Source: VRUE01 sp963780815
GTDB lineage: Bacteria; Actinomycetota; Thermoleophilia; Solirubrobacterales; 70-9
Reading direction: 5' to 3'
NCBI GenBank assembly: GCA_963780815.1
Contig: CAWADG010000004.1
Location: 62,001-126,000, forward strand
Length of the DNA stretch: 64,000 nucleotides
The notes below the pieces were generated by a model, which saw only the letters and a list, made by a program, of their open reading frames with translations, was not told the origin of the DNA and searched no databases. A program made the position numbers and the translations under genes. Shown here in pieces: positions 29,028-37,396 of the stretch; within the stretch, counting starts at the first letter, position 1; the number at the start of each line of letters is the position of its first letter.

Positions 29028-29987
29028 TCAGCCCTCGACTTCGCGGTAGTGGTCGCGCCAGATCGCACGGTAGACACGTAGGTGCCGGGGCAGCGTCCTC
29101 AAGCCGGGTATGAACGGGATGCAGATGAATGCGAGGCTGAGGACGCCCATCAGGGCGAAGATCAGCGCGTCCGCGTTGGGGGATTCCTTGAATGGTTCAA
29201 TCTGGTACCAGAAGGTGTAGAGCCAGAGCCAGACCTGACCGGGATAGCTGCCGGTCTCGTTCATCATTCCCCACTGGGTGCCAAGCAGGTGTTGGCCTTC
29301 GGCCCGTTCCTCGAAGTAGCCGCCGCCGGAGAGGAATAGGAGCGGCTTGGTGTAGTTGGTCTGGTAGAAGCGATGATCACCGGCCAGCAGGACGCCGTCG
29401 AGGCCGCCGCTCTGTGCCAGGCCGAGCAGCGACGCCATCATCGGCGCGACCGGCCCGTAGTGGCCGGCGGGGAGGAGGATCGCTTCTCCACGCGGGTAAC
29501 GGGCGTGTTCGAGCGCCCCTTCGTAGGTGCCGGTCCAGGCTTCCTGCAAGGCGGGTGGGGCAGCCTGGTAGACGGTGAGTGCTCGTCTGAGGCGCGGACT
29601 TCCCGGGACCTCGCTCAGCGGTTCGAGCACGAAGTCCTTTGCCGTGTCGATCGGGAGGCGGACGCCTGGCGCGCTCTGCAGGTCGAGCGGGCCGATCTTC
29701 TGGGTGGCTTCCGGAGTGTGGTTGTAGGGCGGTCCGTATTCGGCGAGCTCGCTGGTTCCCGCCAGCTCGGTAACCGAGGTCGCGACGAAGTCGCTCGGGT
29801 CGGCCTGCGCCCAGCTCTGGATCGTCGTCGGCGCGTCGTCTGGGGAGGAGAAGAGGATGGTGAGGACGATCGCGAGCAGCGTGACCACGCCCAGCGCGAC
29901 GACGAGCTCCTTGATCAGGTCGTAGCGGACGAAGGGCCCCGGCCAGGGTGCGCGCGGGTCGGGAGCTGCGGGCGCAGTCGCGCTCAC
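29028..29987 (-). CDS. Cytochrome bc/b6f complex subunit-IV-like protein
   Basis: The 319-residue product has one N-terminal membrane helix (LIKELVVALGVVTLLAIVLT) followed by FSSPDDAPTTIQSWAQADP, the stretch usual in actinobacterial subunits that pair with a split cytochrome b. After it comes a ~200-residue region probably outside the membrane (HTPEATQKIGPLD, YPRGEAILLPAGHYGPVAPM). C-terminal helices follow (ALIFALMGVLSLAFICIPFI). Its start overlaps the stop of the cytochrome b gene by 4 bases, so it is translated with it. It should take part in quinol oxidation at the membrane. The large middle domain is longer than plant-type subunit IV and its job is unknown. Confidence 0.75.
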   Translation of the reverse strand: MSATAPAAPDPRAPWPGPFVRYDLIKELVVALGVVTLLAIVLTILFSSPDDAPTTIQSWAQADPSDFVATSVTELAGTSELAEYGPPYNHTPEATQKIGPLDLQSAPGVRLPIDTAKDFVLEPLSEVPGSPRLRRALTVYQAAPPALQEAWTGTYEGALEHARYPRGEAILLPAGHYGPVAPMMASLLGLAQSGGLDGVLLAGDHRFYQTNYTKPLLFLSGGGYFEERAEGQHLLGTQWGMMNETGSYPGQVWLWLYTFWYQIEPFKESPNADALIFALMGVLSLAFICIPFIPGLRTLPRHLRVYRAIWRDHYREVEG

Positions 29988-30658
29988 TGCGTCGCTCCTT
30001 CACTCGGCTTCGCCGACTCAGCCGCAGCCGCGACCTTTGCCGGGTAGGGCGGAACCACGCCGTGGCGGCGCACCAGCAGCACGTGCCAGACGACCAATGC
30101 GGTCACCGCCAGCGGCAGCAGGATCACGTGGAACGTGTACATCTGACCGAAGTTGGCGACGTTGAAGAAGGCGCCGATGCCGACTGAGTTGAGTCCGTCC
30201 TTGCCCTCGCTGGCGATCCACTGCGAGTCGAAGTTCTGCTGGGAGAGGTAGCCGGTGAAGGCGGCGCCGATCGCGACCAGGAAGGAGATCGCTCCCGTTA
30301 CCCAGGTGCGGCCCCGACCGCCCCGCCAAGCGCCCATGAAGAACTTGCCCCAGAGGTGGACGACCATCGCGAAGAAGAACAGCTCCACCCCCCAGAGGTG
30401 GATACCGTTGAGGAAGCGCCCGATGCTCGTCGTGTGCCACCAGGTCGGCCCGCCGAGGCCGAGGATCATCCCGGATGCGACGACGACGACGAGCGCGGCG
30501 ATAGTGGCGACGCCGAAGACGTAGATCCATGAGGACACATAGGAGGGCTGGCGGTCGGGGAGGAGCTTCTCGGGCGGCAGCGAGCTGACCGCGCGCTCGC
30601 GCACCCAGGTGGTCCACATCCGGCGCTCCTCGGGCGATATCCCGCTCCCCTCGCTCAA
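29984..30658 (-). CDS. Cytochrome b6-type subunit (N-terminal cytochrome b)
   Basis: TTG 30658 overlaps the stop of the small upstream gene (TTGA). The 224-residue product has four membrane helices and two His pairs for the two b hemes. The first pair, HLWGVELFFFAMVVH, is spaced 14. The second, HVILLPLAVTALVVWH, is spaced 15, and a spacing of 15 in the second pair is typical of b6 rather than mitochondrial cytochrome b. It oxidises (mena)quinol as part of a bc/b6f complex. No Rieske or cytochrome c gene is adjacent, so those partners must be encoded elsewhere. Confidence 0.88.
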   Translation of the reverse strand: MSEGSGISPEERRMWTTWVRERAVSSLPPEKLLPDRQPSYVSSWIYVFGVATIAALVVVVASGMILGLGGPTWWHTTSIGRFLNGIHLWGVELFFFAMVVHLWGKFFMGAWRGGRGRTWVTGAISFLVAIGAAFTGYLSQQNFDSQWIASEGKDGLNSVGIGAFFNVANFGQMYTFHVILLPLAVTALVVWHVLLVRRHGVVPPYPAKVAAAAESAKPSEGATQ

Positions 30659-30834
30659 GGCGTGCGCTCCCGCTTTGGGAAGGGAATGAGGATCGCGACA
30701 ATGAAGACGGCGATCATCAACAGGATCACGACAACATTGGCCACTGACATCTGAAAGAAGTGCCAGTGTAGGTAGTGAGCCGGATGGCTCAGGTCAAACA
30801 GGGCAGCAAGAACCACATGGACTGAGGGTGCCAT
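30655..30834 (-). CDS. 59-aa membrane protein, first gene of the cytochrome b operon
   Basis: ATG 30834 is preceded by GAGG, and the gene ends in a TTGA overlap with the cytochrome b start. The product MAPSVHVVLAALFDLSHPAH then YLHWHFFQMS has one membrane helix (VANVVVILLMIAVFIVAILI) and a basic end (PFPKRERTP). Its position and His-rich front suggest an accessory subunit of the bc/b6f complex. This is inference; no named family is recognised. Confidence 0.7.
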   Translation of the reverse strand: MAPSVHVVLAALFDLSHPAHYLHWHFFQMSVANVVVILLMIAVFIVAILIPFPKRERTP

Positions 30835-30879
30835 CGCATTACCTCAACTGGACTGAGGGTGCCATCGCATTACCTCAAC
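30818..30879. repeat. Tandem 31-bp duplication covering the start region of the operon
   Basis: Bases 30818-30848 and 30849-30879 are identical and adjacent. On the - strand each copy contains GTTGAGGTAATGCG followed by ATGGCACCC, that is a ribosome site plus start codon. The copy nearer the promoter opens an eight-codon ORF (MAPSVQLR) that stops at TAA inside the second ribosome site; the other copy starts the real 59-aa gene. Confidence 0.9.
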
Positions 30880-30926
30880 CCTTCGGTCGGTTGAGGCGAC
30901 GCTACACCAGGAACTCGCAATGTCAA
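30873..30926 (-). promoter_or_regulatory. Promoter and operator-like hairpin for the cytochrome b operon
   Basis: On the - strand TTGACA (30926-30921), a 16-base spacer and TAGCGT (30904-30899) form a sigma70-like promoter. Just downstream, GGTTGAGG and CCTCAACC (30896-30889 and 30880-30873) are an exact 8-bp inverted repeat with an 8-base loop. GTTGAGG recurs again in the duplicated start region, so this could be an operator or a 5' UTR hairpin. Confidence 0.5.
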
Positions 30927-30952
30927 CCGGCCTAAGGAAGTCCTCATTTCTC

Positions 30953-32332
30953 TCAAGAGGCGCGCAGCTCGGCGAAGGAGCGCTCGATGCCCTCGGCCAA
31001 AATGCCCACATCCGGCGCCGCCAAGCGGTCGGCGTTGAGGCCGAAGACCATTCTGCCGGCGTATGTGACGACCGCGATGCCGATCGAGTGACCGGCGAAG
31101 AGCGGCACGAGGGGAAGGACCTCGACAAGGGGTGCGCCAAACGCGTACATCCGCTCCTGGGACGCGCGGACGTTCGTGATCGTCAGGTTGAACATCCGGG
31201 TGCCGCCGAACATCGACCGTGCGAGCAGGGCGCCGGCGAGCGGCGGCCCCATGTCGGCGAGGTCGACGATCGCCTTGCCTCCGGCGCGCTGCGATCCGCC
31301 CTTGAGCTCCTCTGCCCGCTCGACGACCCGGCGGTAGCGCTCGATCGGGTCCCCTTCGGTCACCGGCAGCTCGACGAACAGTGAGGTCAGTTCATTGCCA
31401 AGCGCGTGCTCCTTGTCCTCGGAGCGGATGTTCACCGGCACCTGGGCCCGCAGATCGCCCTCCGGCAGCGCGTCGCCGCGTGAGAGCAGCAGGTGTCGCA
31501 GGCCGCCGGCGCAGAGCGCAAGGACGACGTCGTTGACCGTGCCGCCAAGGCGCGTCTTCGTCTCCTTTATGTCGGTGAGGTCGAATCGCACTGTGGCAAA
31601 AAGGCGGGTGCCGCTCATCGGCCCGTTCAAGCTCGACTTCGGCGCCCCGATCAGCTCCTCGCGCGCGAGGAGCTCCAGCGCCGCTCGGGCGCGATCAAAG
31701 GATTCGCGAGGGTGCAGCGCCGCACCGACCCCGGCCCGGGCCCCGCGTGCCACCAGGCCGGGCGTAAGCCAGAAGCGGCCATTGCCCTGCTCTTCGACCT
31801 CCCCATTGTCCGGCGCGGGCTGCGGGTGCTGCGATGGCGCCTGCGGGGAGGGATCGAGCAGGACGGTCCCGAGGTCGACCGAGCCCATGCCATCCACGAG
31901 GCAATGGTGCGTCTTGGTGACCATCGCCCAGCGCCCATCCTCGAGGCCGTCGAGCAGCGTCATTTCCCACAGTGGGCGGTGGCGGTCGAGGCGGTGCGAC
32001 CAGAAGTCCCCGAGCCACTCGTGCAGCTCGGGCTCGCCGCCCGGCGCCGGCAGCGTCGCGCGATGAACATGAGCATCGGAGTCGTACCCCTCTGCCTGCT
32101 CCCAGGTCAGCCACGTGAGCGGGCCCGCGTGCGGCCCGGAGAGTCGCTGGGAGAAGCGAGGCAGCATCCCCGCCCGCTCGCGCAGATGGTCGCGGAGCTC
32201 GCCGATTTCCGGCGTCCGGCCGCCGGGGAGGGGGTCGAAGATGAGCGCTCCGCCGATGTGCATATGGGCGGCGTCGTCGAACTGCTCGAGCTCGAGGAAC
32301 ATCGTGTCGAGCATGCTCAACTGCTCAGCCAT
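30953..32332 (-). CDS. Wax ester synthase / diacylglycerol acyltransferase (WS/DGAT)
   Basis: The 459-residue product has the WS/DGAT pattern: MLDTMFLELE near the start, PLWEMTLLDGLEDGRWAM, then the catalytic HHCLVDG around residue 140, and further on NDVVLALCAGGLRHLL and the C-terminal MYAFGAPLVEVLPLVPLFAG / GIAVVTYAGRMVFGL stretches. The enzyme esterifies diacylglycerols or fatty alcohols with acyl-CoA to make storage lipid. Its ATG follows GAGAGG. It is transcribed toward the cytochrome operon, whose promoter lies just past its stop. Confidence 0.92.
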   Translation of the reverse strand: MAEQLSMLDTMFLELEQFDDAAHMHIGGALIFDPLPGGRTPEIGELRDHLRERAGMLPRFSQRLSGPHAGPLTWLTWEQAEGYDSDAHVHRATLPAPGGEPELHEWLGDFWSHRLDRHRPLWEMTLLDGLEDGRWAMVTKTHHCLVDGMGSVDLGTVLLDPSPQAPSQHPQPAPDNGEVEEQGNGRFWLTPGLVARGARAGVGAALHPRESFDRARAALELLAREELIGAPKSSLNGPMSGTRLFATVRFDLTDIKETKTRLGGTVNDVVLALCAGGLRHLLLSRGDALPEGDLRAQVPVNIRSEDKEHALGNELTSLFVELPVTEGDPIERYRRVVERAEELKGGSQRAGGKAIVDLADMGPPLAGALLARSMFGGTRMFNLTITNVRASQERMYAFGAPLVEVLPLVPLFAGHSIGIAVVTYAGRMVFGLNADRLAAPDVGILAEGIERSFAELRAS

Positions 32333-32451
32333 CGCCTCTCACCACCTGGTCGCCTTTGAAGTGAACCTAGCGCGGACGAGGCGCGGCGGAATCGGGGTAA
32401 ACCCGAAGGCCTATGTGCGGTCTGGCGCCTTCAAGCAGCGACGAGCTAGCC

Positions 32452-32664
32452 TCAGGCGAGGAGCTGATCGATCTTGGCCAGGGCGTCGGCAAGGCTGCGA
32501 ACGCCGATCATCACCGGGGCGCCATCCCGGCTGGGTGGGATTCGAAGCATCAGGTCGCCATCGATGAAGACCGTGTAGGCGACGGGCTGGCCGCCGGCCC
32601 AGAGCTCGGCAACACCGTAGGACACCTCTTCCTCGCTGACGCTACGGACCTCTATCTCGTGCAT
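32452..32664 (-). CDS. Small conserved-looking protein, unknown function
   Basis: ATG 32664 has GGAGG about 7 bases upstream. The 70-residue product (MHEIEVRSVSEEEVSYGVAE ... VAYTVFIDGDLMLRIPP ... SLADALAKIDQLL) looks like a compact alpha/beta protein. No signal peptide, membrane helix or known family is seen. It lies alone between the WS/DGAT gene and the DUF6458 gene. The spacer 32665-32860 beyond it holds nothing I can support. Confidence 0.65.
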   Translation of the reverse strand: MHEIEVRSVSEEEVSYGVAELWAGGQPVAYTVFIDGDLMLRIPPSRDGAPVMIGVRSLADALAKIDQLLA

Positions 32665-32860
32665 GTTTGCCTCCGGAATTCGTTGTGCGATTCCACCCTA
32701 CGCCTCATTGCGCCGGGTGGAACGAGGGGTTCGTCGGGGGTTCCGGTGGCGATCTTCGCCTCCCTGCTCCCCGTCACCCTGGTGGCACGGGGACGCTGGC
32801 AGGCTCTGCTTCGGGTCTGGCGCCGCGAGGTGGGCCCTCGGCATCGACCGGTGATTTGGC

Positions 32861-33127
32861 TTAGTAGGCCGGTGGGTCTCGATACCCACCCGGCGGCTGC
32901 TGATAGCGAGGATCGGCGACTCGCCGATCGTCGACCAGGACTTCGGACTGGCGCGAACGGCGGGACCACACCGCCCATTGCCAGATCGCGATGATCAGGC
33001 CGACGACGCCAGCGATCATCAGGATCAGGCCGATCGTCCTTAGGTCGAACCCCTTGACGTGGAGGTGGGTCGCGAAACGAAGGATCGCCCCCACCGCGAT
33101 CAGGAAGATGCTGCCTGCGAACGTCAT
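32861..33127 (-). CDS. DUF6458 family small membrane protein
   Basis: The 88-residue product MTFAGSIFLIAVGAILRFAT then HLHVKGFDLRTIGLILMIAG has two membrane helices and a basic, Pro/Tyr-rich cytoplasmic tail (RSRQSEVLVDD ... PPGGYRDPPAY). The GSIxLIAVGAIL and DLxTIGxILMIxG blocks match DUF6458, common in actinobacteria, function unknown. It is followed upstream on the same strand by two more small membrane genes. Confidence 0.8.
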   Translation of the reverse strand: MTFAGSIFLIAVGAILRFATHLHVKGFDLRTIGLILMIAGVVGLIIAIWQWAVWSRRSRQSEVLVDDRRVADPRYQQPPGGYRDPPAY

Positions 33128-33144
33128 CTCACTCGCCTGCCCCT

Positions 33145-33219
33145 CTAGGCAACCCGGCGGAAGAGATAGATCGCCAGCAGGATCAGGATGATGACTATGA
33201 GGATTCCTACGATGGTCAT
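33145..33219 (-). CDS. 24-aa hydrophobic membrane peptide
   Basis: ATG 33219 is preceded by AAAGGAGACCCAA, an excellent ribosome site. The product MTIVGILIVIILILLAIYLF followed by RRVA is one membrane helix with a basic end. Such micro-proteins are easily missed; the ribosome site and clean helix argue that it is real. Function is unknown. Confidence 0.6.
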   Translation of the reverse strand: MTIVGILIVIILILLAIYLFRRVA

Positions 33220-33282
33220 TTGGGTCTCCTTTTGGATTGGAATTCTGGTCGGTGAAAAGGGTGGGGGACCGCGATCACGCGG

Positions 33283-33663
33283 TCACAGGTTCTCCTCGAT
33301 CTCGTCGGCTTTGTGGCCGTGCGCGCGAGCCTGCTCACGCTCGCGCTCCACGCGCTCGCTCGCGCCCTCTGACTCGGCAGCCAGCTGCTCAGCGCGGTTT
33401 CTCTGCTCCTCGGCCAGCCGGGCATGTCGCTCGGCCTCCTCCGCGGCGTCGGCTGCCTCGGCTCGTTTGGCCCGCTCCTCCTCGGAGTGCTCGCTGGCCC
33501 TCGCCGCGCGGGTCTGCGCCTCGTCGCGGTGGGCGCCGGCCCGTTCGGCGAGACGCTGCCTTTCGAGTCGGCGGCGGGCGGCCGCTCGGCGCCCGATCGC
33601 TGTCGCGGCGGCGGCGAGGACCAGGACGACGATCACGATGACGACGATCAGCACGGTGGACAT
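33283..33663 (-). CDS. Membrane-anchored coiled-coil protein
   Basis: ATG 33663 has GAGGAG upstream. The 126-residue product has an N-terminal membrane helix (STVLIVVIVIVVLVLAAAAT) and then ~95 residues of Ala/Glu/Arg-rich sequence with heptad spacing (EEERAKRAEAADAAEEAERH), a long charged coiled coil. Low-complexity helices of this kind have no predictive function. It may scaffold the membrane with its small neighbours. Confidence 0.75.
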   Translation of the reverse strand: MSTVLIVVIVIVVLVLAAAATAIGRRAAARRRLERQRLAERAGAHRDEAQTRAARASEHSEEERAKRAEAADAAEEAERHARLAEEQRNRAEQLAAESEGASERVEREREQARAHGHKADEIEENL

Positions 33664-33860
33664 CTGCGTTTCTCCTCTCGTTAGGGCTACAGGCGACTTC
33701 CGCCGGCCTGCGCAGCCCTAGAGCTCAGGGAGCCGTGCGACGCAGATCCAAGACCAAATTGGCCCGATGATCGACTTTCCTACCCTTTCTCCCCTCAACG
33801 GAAACGGCGCCGATCCGTCAGGCCCAACCTGGAGGGATCGGGACGGTCGCCGCCGCCCGC

Positions 33861-34610
33861 CTACACACGCAGCGCGACGCCGGCGACGGCCAGCAGCGGC
33901 ACCGAGACCGAGAGGGCGCGCAGGGCGCCATCGAGCGGAGCGGCGAGGGTAGAACGGTCGAGGGGCCGGATCGTGCCGTCGGCGAGTTGCTGCTCGCCTT
34001 GCACCACATCGGTCCGGCGCCGAAGCTCGCGCACCGGCGTCGAGAGGCGACGCTGAGCGACGCTGAGCCAAAAGCAGGCGAGGACCGCGGCCGCGGCGGC
34101 GATCGCTTCGCCCAGCGATTGGACGGCGAGCGCATTCGACCACCACCCGGTGAGGGCCGGAAACGCACCCCACGCGGCGGCGAACCAGAAATCGGTGTGA
34201 AAGGCGCCACCGAAGAGCTCGAGGTTGTAGGCGAGCACCAGAAAGCCACCCAGGACCACAAGCGGGGCGAGCGTCGGCGATACGACGATCGTTCCCGCGA
34301 CGCCGATCGCCAGTGCGCCGAGCAGCCCGACGGTGGCCAAGATGACCAACGTCCGTCGCGAGAGGCCGGTCCCAAGGGGGTGGCCGTGGAGCTCGTCGAG
34401 CGAGTGGGCTGCCACCCCGACCGCGAGGAGGAAGGCCGCGAGCGCCGCCGCGAGGCGGCCGGCATGGATCTCGGCCGCCGCGGCGGCGCCGATCGCGACG
34501 TAGCTGAGGTGCCAGAGGGTGTAGGGGGGGTGGAGGAGGGTGACGAAGTCGCGCCAACCGCCCGGACGGAGCGCGTAGAACGCCGGGCGCGGCTCGGCCT
34601 CAGTCGCCAA
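33861..34610 (-). CDS. Polytopic membrane protein, possibly UbiA-like
   Basis: TTG 34610 overlaps the methyltransferase stop by 11 bases. The 249-residue product has about seven membrane helices. The loop HSLDELHGHPLGTGLSRRTL and the motif LAYNLELFGGAFHTDFWF sit where UbiA prenyltransferases have their Asp-rich loops, but the classic NDxxDxxxD is absent. Coupling to a menG/ubiE-like gene fits a role in quinone or prenyl-lipid synthesis. A plain conserved membrane protein is the safe call. The gap 33664-33860 holds only a weak inverted repeat. Confidence 0.65.
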   Translation of the reverse strand: MATEAEPRPAFYALRPGGWRDFVTLLHPPYTLWHLSYVAIGAAAAAEIHAGRLAAALAAFLLAVGVAAHSLDELHGHPLGTGLSRRTLVILATVGLLGALAIGVAGTIVVSPTLAPLVVLGGFLVLAYNLELFGGAFHTDFWFAAAWGAFPALTGWWSNALAVQSLGEAIAAAAAVLACFWLSVAQRRLSTPVRELRRRTDVVQGEQQLADGTIRPLDRSTLAAPLDGALRALSVSVPLLAVAGVALRV

Positions 34611-35325
34611 CCGTCCCCCAGATCACGATCCCCCCGCCGAGGCTCATCCGGCGGGCCCTGACGTCCCCGATCCCGGCCTCGCTCCACATCTCGAGCTGGC
34701 GCTCGATCGGATAGCTCTCGTAGAAGCCCTCGATGCTCGGTCCCAGGAACCGCCCGACCTCGAACCAGTCCCTCGAGGCGAGGCGGCTGAGCGCCGGCAG
34801 ACCGACCCTGGTGTAGAGACGCCATGGCCAGAGCCAGACCCCGCGCGGGACGCAGAACTCGAGGCAGGCAAGACGGCCGCCCGGCCGCACCACCCGGGCC
34901 AGCTCGCGCAGGGTCGCCGCCGGGTCGTCGACGTAGCGCAACAGATAGGTGAAGGTGAGGTGGTCGAACTCACCGTCGGCAAATGGCATCTCCTCCGCCT
35001 GCCCCTCAACGAGCTCAACCCGTCCCGCCAGCCTCGAATCGGCCGCGACCTTGGCGTGGGCCCGGGCGAGCATCGGGGCGCTCTGGTCCAGCCCGACGAC
35101 CCGGCAGCCGTAGGACTCGACCAGCGCCCGGGCCACCAGGCCGGTCCCGGTGGCGACGTCGAGCACGCGCTGGTCGGGGCGGGCCTCCACCGCAGCGACC
35201 ATCGCCCGCCGCCAGCGAGGATCCTGGAAGAAGCTCAGCGCAGCCCCCATCTCGTCGTAGCGGGACGGCAGCTCCTCGAAGAGCTCGAGCGCGTGCTGCT
35301 TGCGCGGGGAGCTTGGCGTCGCCAC
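34600..35325 (-). CDS. UbiE/MenG-like SAM-dependent methyltransferase
   Basis: GTG 35325 starts a 241-residue class I methyltransferase. It shows VLDVATGTGLVARAL (SAM-binding motif I), VVGLDQSAPML, EEMPFADGEFDHLTFTYLLR and LRELARVVRPGGRLACLEF, all in the order seen in UbiE/MenG, which methylates demethylmenaquinone. The front (LFEELPSRYDEMGAALSFFQ) is also UbiE-like. The coupled membrane gene is consistent with a quinone role. Assignment to menaquinone rather than another substrate is inference. Confidence 0.82.
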   Translation of the reverse strand: MATPSSPRKQHALELFEELPSRYDEMGAALSFFQDPRWRRAMVAAVEARPDQRVLDVATGTGLVARALVESYGCRVVGLDQSAPMLARAHAKVAADSRLAGRVELVEGQAEEMPFADGEFDHLTFTYLLRYVDDPAATLRELARVVRPGGRLACLEFCVPRGVWLWPWRLYTRVGLPALSRLASRDWFEVGRFLGPSIEGFYESYPIERQLEMWSEAGIGDVRARRMSLGGGIVIWGTVGD

Positions 35326-35407
35326 GACGACAGCGTCTCAGAAACAACAGCCGTCCAGATCGGCGATTGCCGCCGCACAAGCGGCTACGCTGCAAGCAGG
35401 TCGGAAC

Positions 35408-37044
35408 TTGAGGCATCGAATCCGCAAGCGGAGTGCCCTTCTCGTCATCCCGCTGATCGCCACCGGGCTGGTCGCTCCGGCAACCAGCAGCGCCGTATTC
35501 AGCTCCAGCTCAGGCGGCGAGCCGCCGGTGACCAACACGCCGACGAACTCGTTCTTCTTCGGCTGGAACAGCAACGGCGCGAACGTTCGGTTCTGCATAA
35601 CCGTGTACCGGAACAGCGCATCCTTCGAACGCGGCTGCATCCCATCGCCCACGACCTACTACCCGCCGGTTCCAGCGGCACCTTCTCGCAGACCGAGAAC
35701 TCGCTGCCCGACGGAACTCTCGTCGCCACCTATCCGAGCGAATACATCGACGAAATCGGCCTTTATCCCTGCCCGGCCGAACTGTGTCATTCGAGCACCC
35801 TGATCGATCTGAATCAGCCCGTCCTGACCGTGTATGCGGCCGGCACCGCCACGTATACGAACAATCCGCAGGTCCCGATGCACATCGACTACAGCGACGC
35901 GATGAGCCAGCCCTGGTTTGCCGGTGGCGACGGCGCGGCCGTGTATGTCTGCGCCCGGCGCGACCGAGCCTGCACCAACTCCGACGTCCACAACTACGAC
36001 CCCAACTGCAGCCACGTCAACACCACGCGCCTGTCCTCGCCGGGGACGCCGAAGTCGAACTCGTTCGATTGCACCTTCAACCTCAGCGGCGAAGCGGACG
36101 GCCCGGTCTATCTCTGCGCGACCGCCGCCGACCAGTCGATTCCCGACCCCGATCCGACCGCCAACGAAGCCCTGGCGATATTCCCGAGCCACGTCAACCA
36201 GTTCATCGATCCGGCCACCGGGTCGGGATGGACCGCGGACACCGCGAATCTCGCCGAAAACTCCTGCGGCAGCGTGATTCTGGACCGCGGCCCGCCGACG
36301 ATCGGGATCACGGCGAGCGACACGACTCCCGCTACAGGCGACCTGGTCACCTTCAGCGCCTCGGGAAGCGACACGCTGTCGGGCCTGTCCGGTCCCTTCA
36401 GCTGGGATTTCGGAGACAACACCGCTGGCAAACAGGGCCCCAACATCACCCACACCTACGGCAGCCCCGGCACCTACCACGTCCAGGTCACGGGACATGA
36501 CGGGGCCGGCAACGAAGGATCGGCGGCGGTCGACGTGGTGGTTAAGAACCAGGGCGGCGTCGGCGGGGAAGGGACAGTCACCAACAAAGCGCCGCCGCTG
36601 GCCGCAATCGGCGAAAAACTCGGCGTCCAGCGGGCGAGCCTGGGGGCGCTCAAGGTTGTCGCGCCGAAGAAGCACAAGCTCCTCGGAAAGAAGCCCACCC
36701 CGATCCTCCTCTCGCTGATCGCCAGCGGGCCCGGTGCCTTCCAGGCGGCGCTCAGCAAGGGGCCAAAGGTCGTCTCCAAGGGCGCCGGCGTGCTGTCGAA
36801 GGCCGGCACCTTCGGCTTCAAGCTCGAGGTGCCGAAGGGGCTTTCGCCCGGCACCTACAAGCTGCGGCTCACCTTCGTCCCCGACGGGGCCAGCACCGGG
36901 ACTACTAAGACCATCCCGATCCAGTTCTTCCGCCCGGGCGCGACGCATCGGAAGGCTCACGCCGCCCACGCGGCAGCGGTCGGGCATGGCGGCACCATCA
37001 ACGTCGCGGGCGGCCCGCCGCTGGCTCCCGGCTACGGGCCCTGA
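35408..37044 (+). pseudogene. Exported PKD-domain protein, frameshifted
   Basis: The probable start is TTG 35408, giving a signal peptide (RKRSALLVIPLIATGLVAPA, cleavage near SSA-VFS). The first frame runs through FFFGWNSNGANVRFCITVYR and SPTTYYPPV. Near 35668-35674 (CCGGTTCC) it leaves frame, and the other frame continues as SSGTFSQTENSLPDGTLVAT. Adding one T there gives 545 residues. Residues ~295-380 form a PKD domain (FSWDFGDNTAGKQGPNITHT ... YHVQVTGHDGAGNEG). After it come a Lys/Leu-rich beta stretch and a His/Ala-rich end. It diverges from the menG-like gene with ~80 bases between. This is a lesion or a sequence error, as for the other three frameshifted surface genes. Confidence 0.75.
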
Positions 37045-37258
37045 CGCCGCCCGCCCGGGCCTGCTCATCGCCCCCTGCTGAGAACACCGGCCAGTCCGGT
37101 TGCTAGGTTGGGCCCTCAAATTCCGAGCCGCCTCGCTCGTGCGACGGCGGACGGGGGACCCACGAAGTTGGGGCGAGTGGGCCGGTGATCCGGCCCTAGC
37201 GGTAATCGGCCGCAAGCCCGTCAGCTAACCCCGTAGGAACCGACAGAGGAGGTGCGAC

Positions 37259-37396
37259 ATGAAGGCGCAGATTCTCCGAAGCTCGTTTACCCCACTGGTC
37301 GAATCCCCGATGCCCGTATATATGACCGGCGTCGTCATCGGCATGGGATGCGGATTCCTGGCGATCCTGATCCTGCTCGGGGTGCTCACCGTTTGA
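37259..37396 (+). CDS. 45-aa membrane protein with strong ribosome site
   Basis: GAGGAGGTG five bases before ATG 37259 is a near-perfect ribosome site. The product (MKAQILRSSFTPLVESPMPV then YMTG) ends in one membrane helix (VVIGMGCGFLAILILLGVLT). The stop overlaps the 3' end of the convergent tetR gene by 11 bases. Upstream, 37045-37258 shows no other gene. The family is not recognised. Confidence 0.65.
   Translation: MKAQILRSSFTPLVESPMPVYMTGVVIGMGCGFLAILILLGVLTV

Noticed and set aside
33682..33720. TAGGGCT / AGCCCTA inverted repeat
   Set aside because: Only 7 bp with a 25-base loop and far from the nearby stop; not enough to call a terminator.
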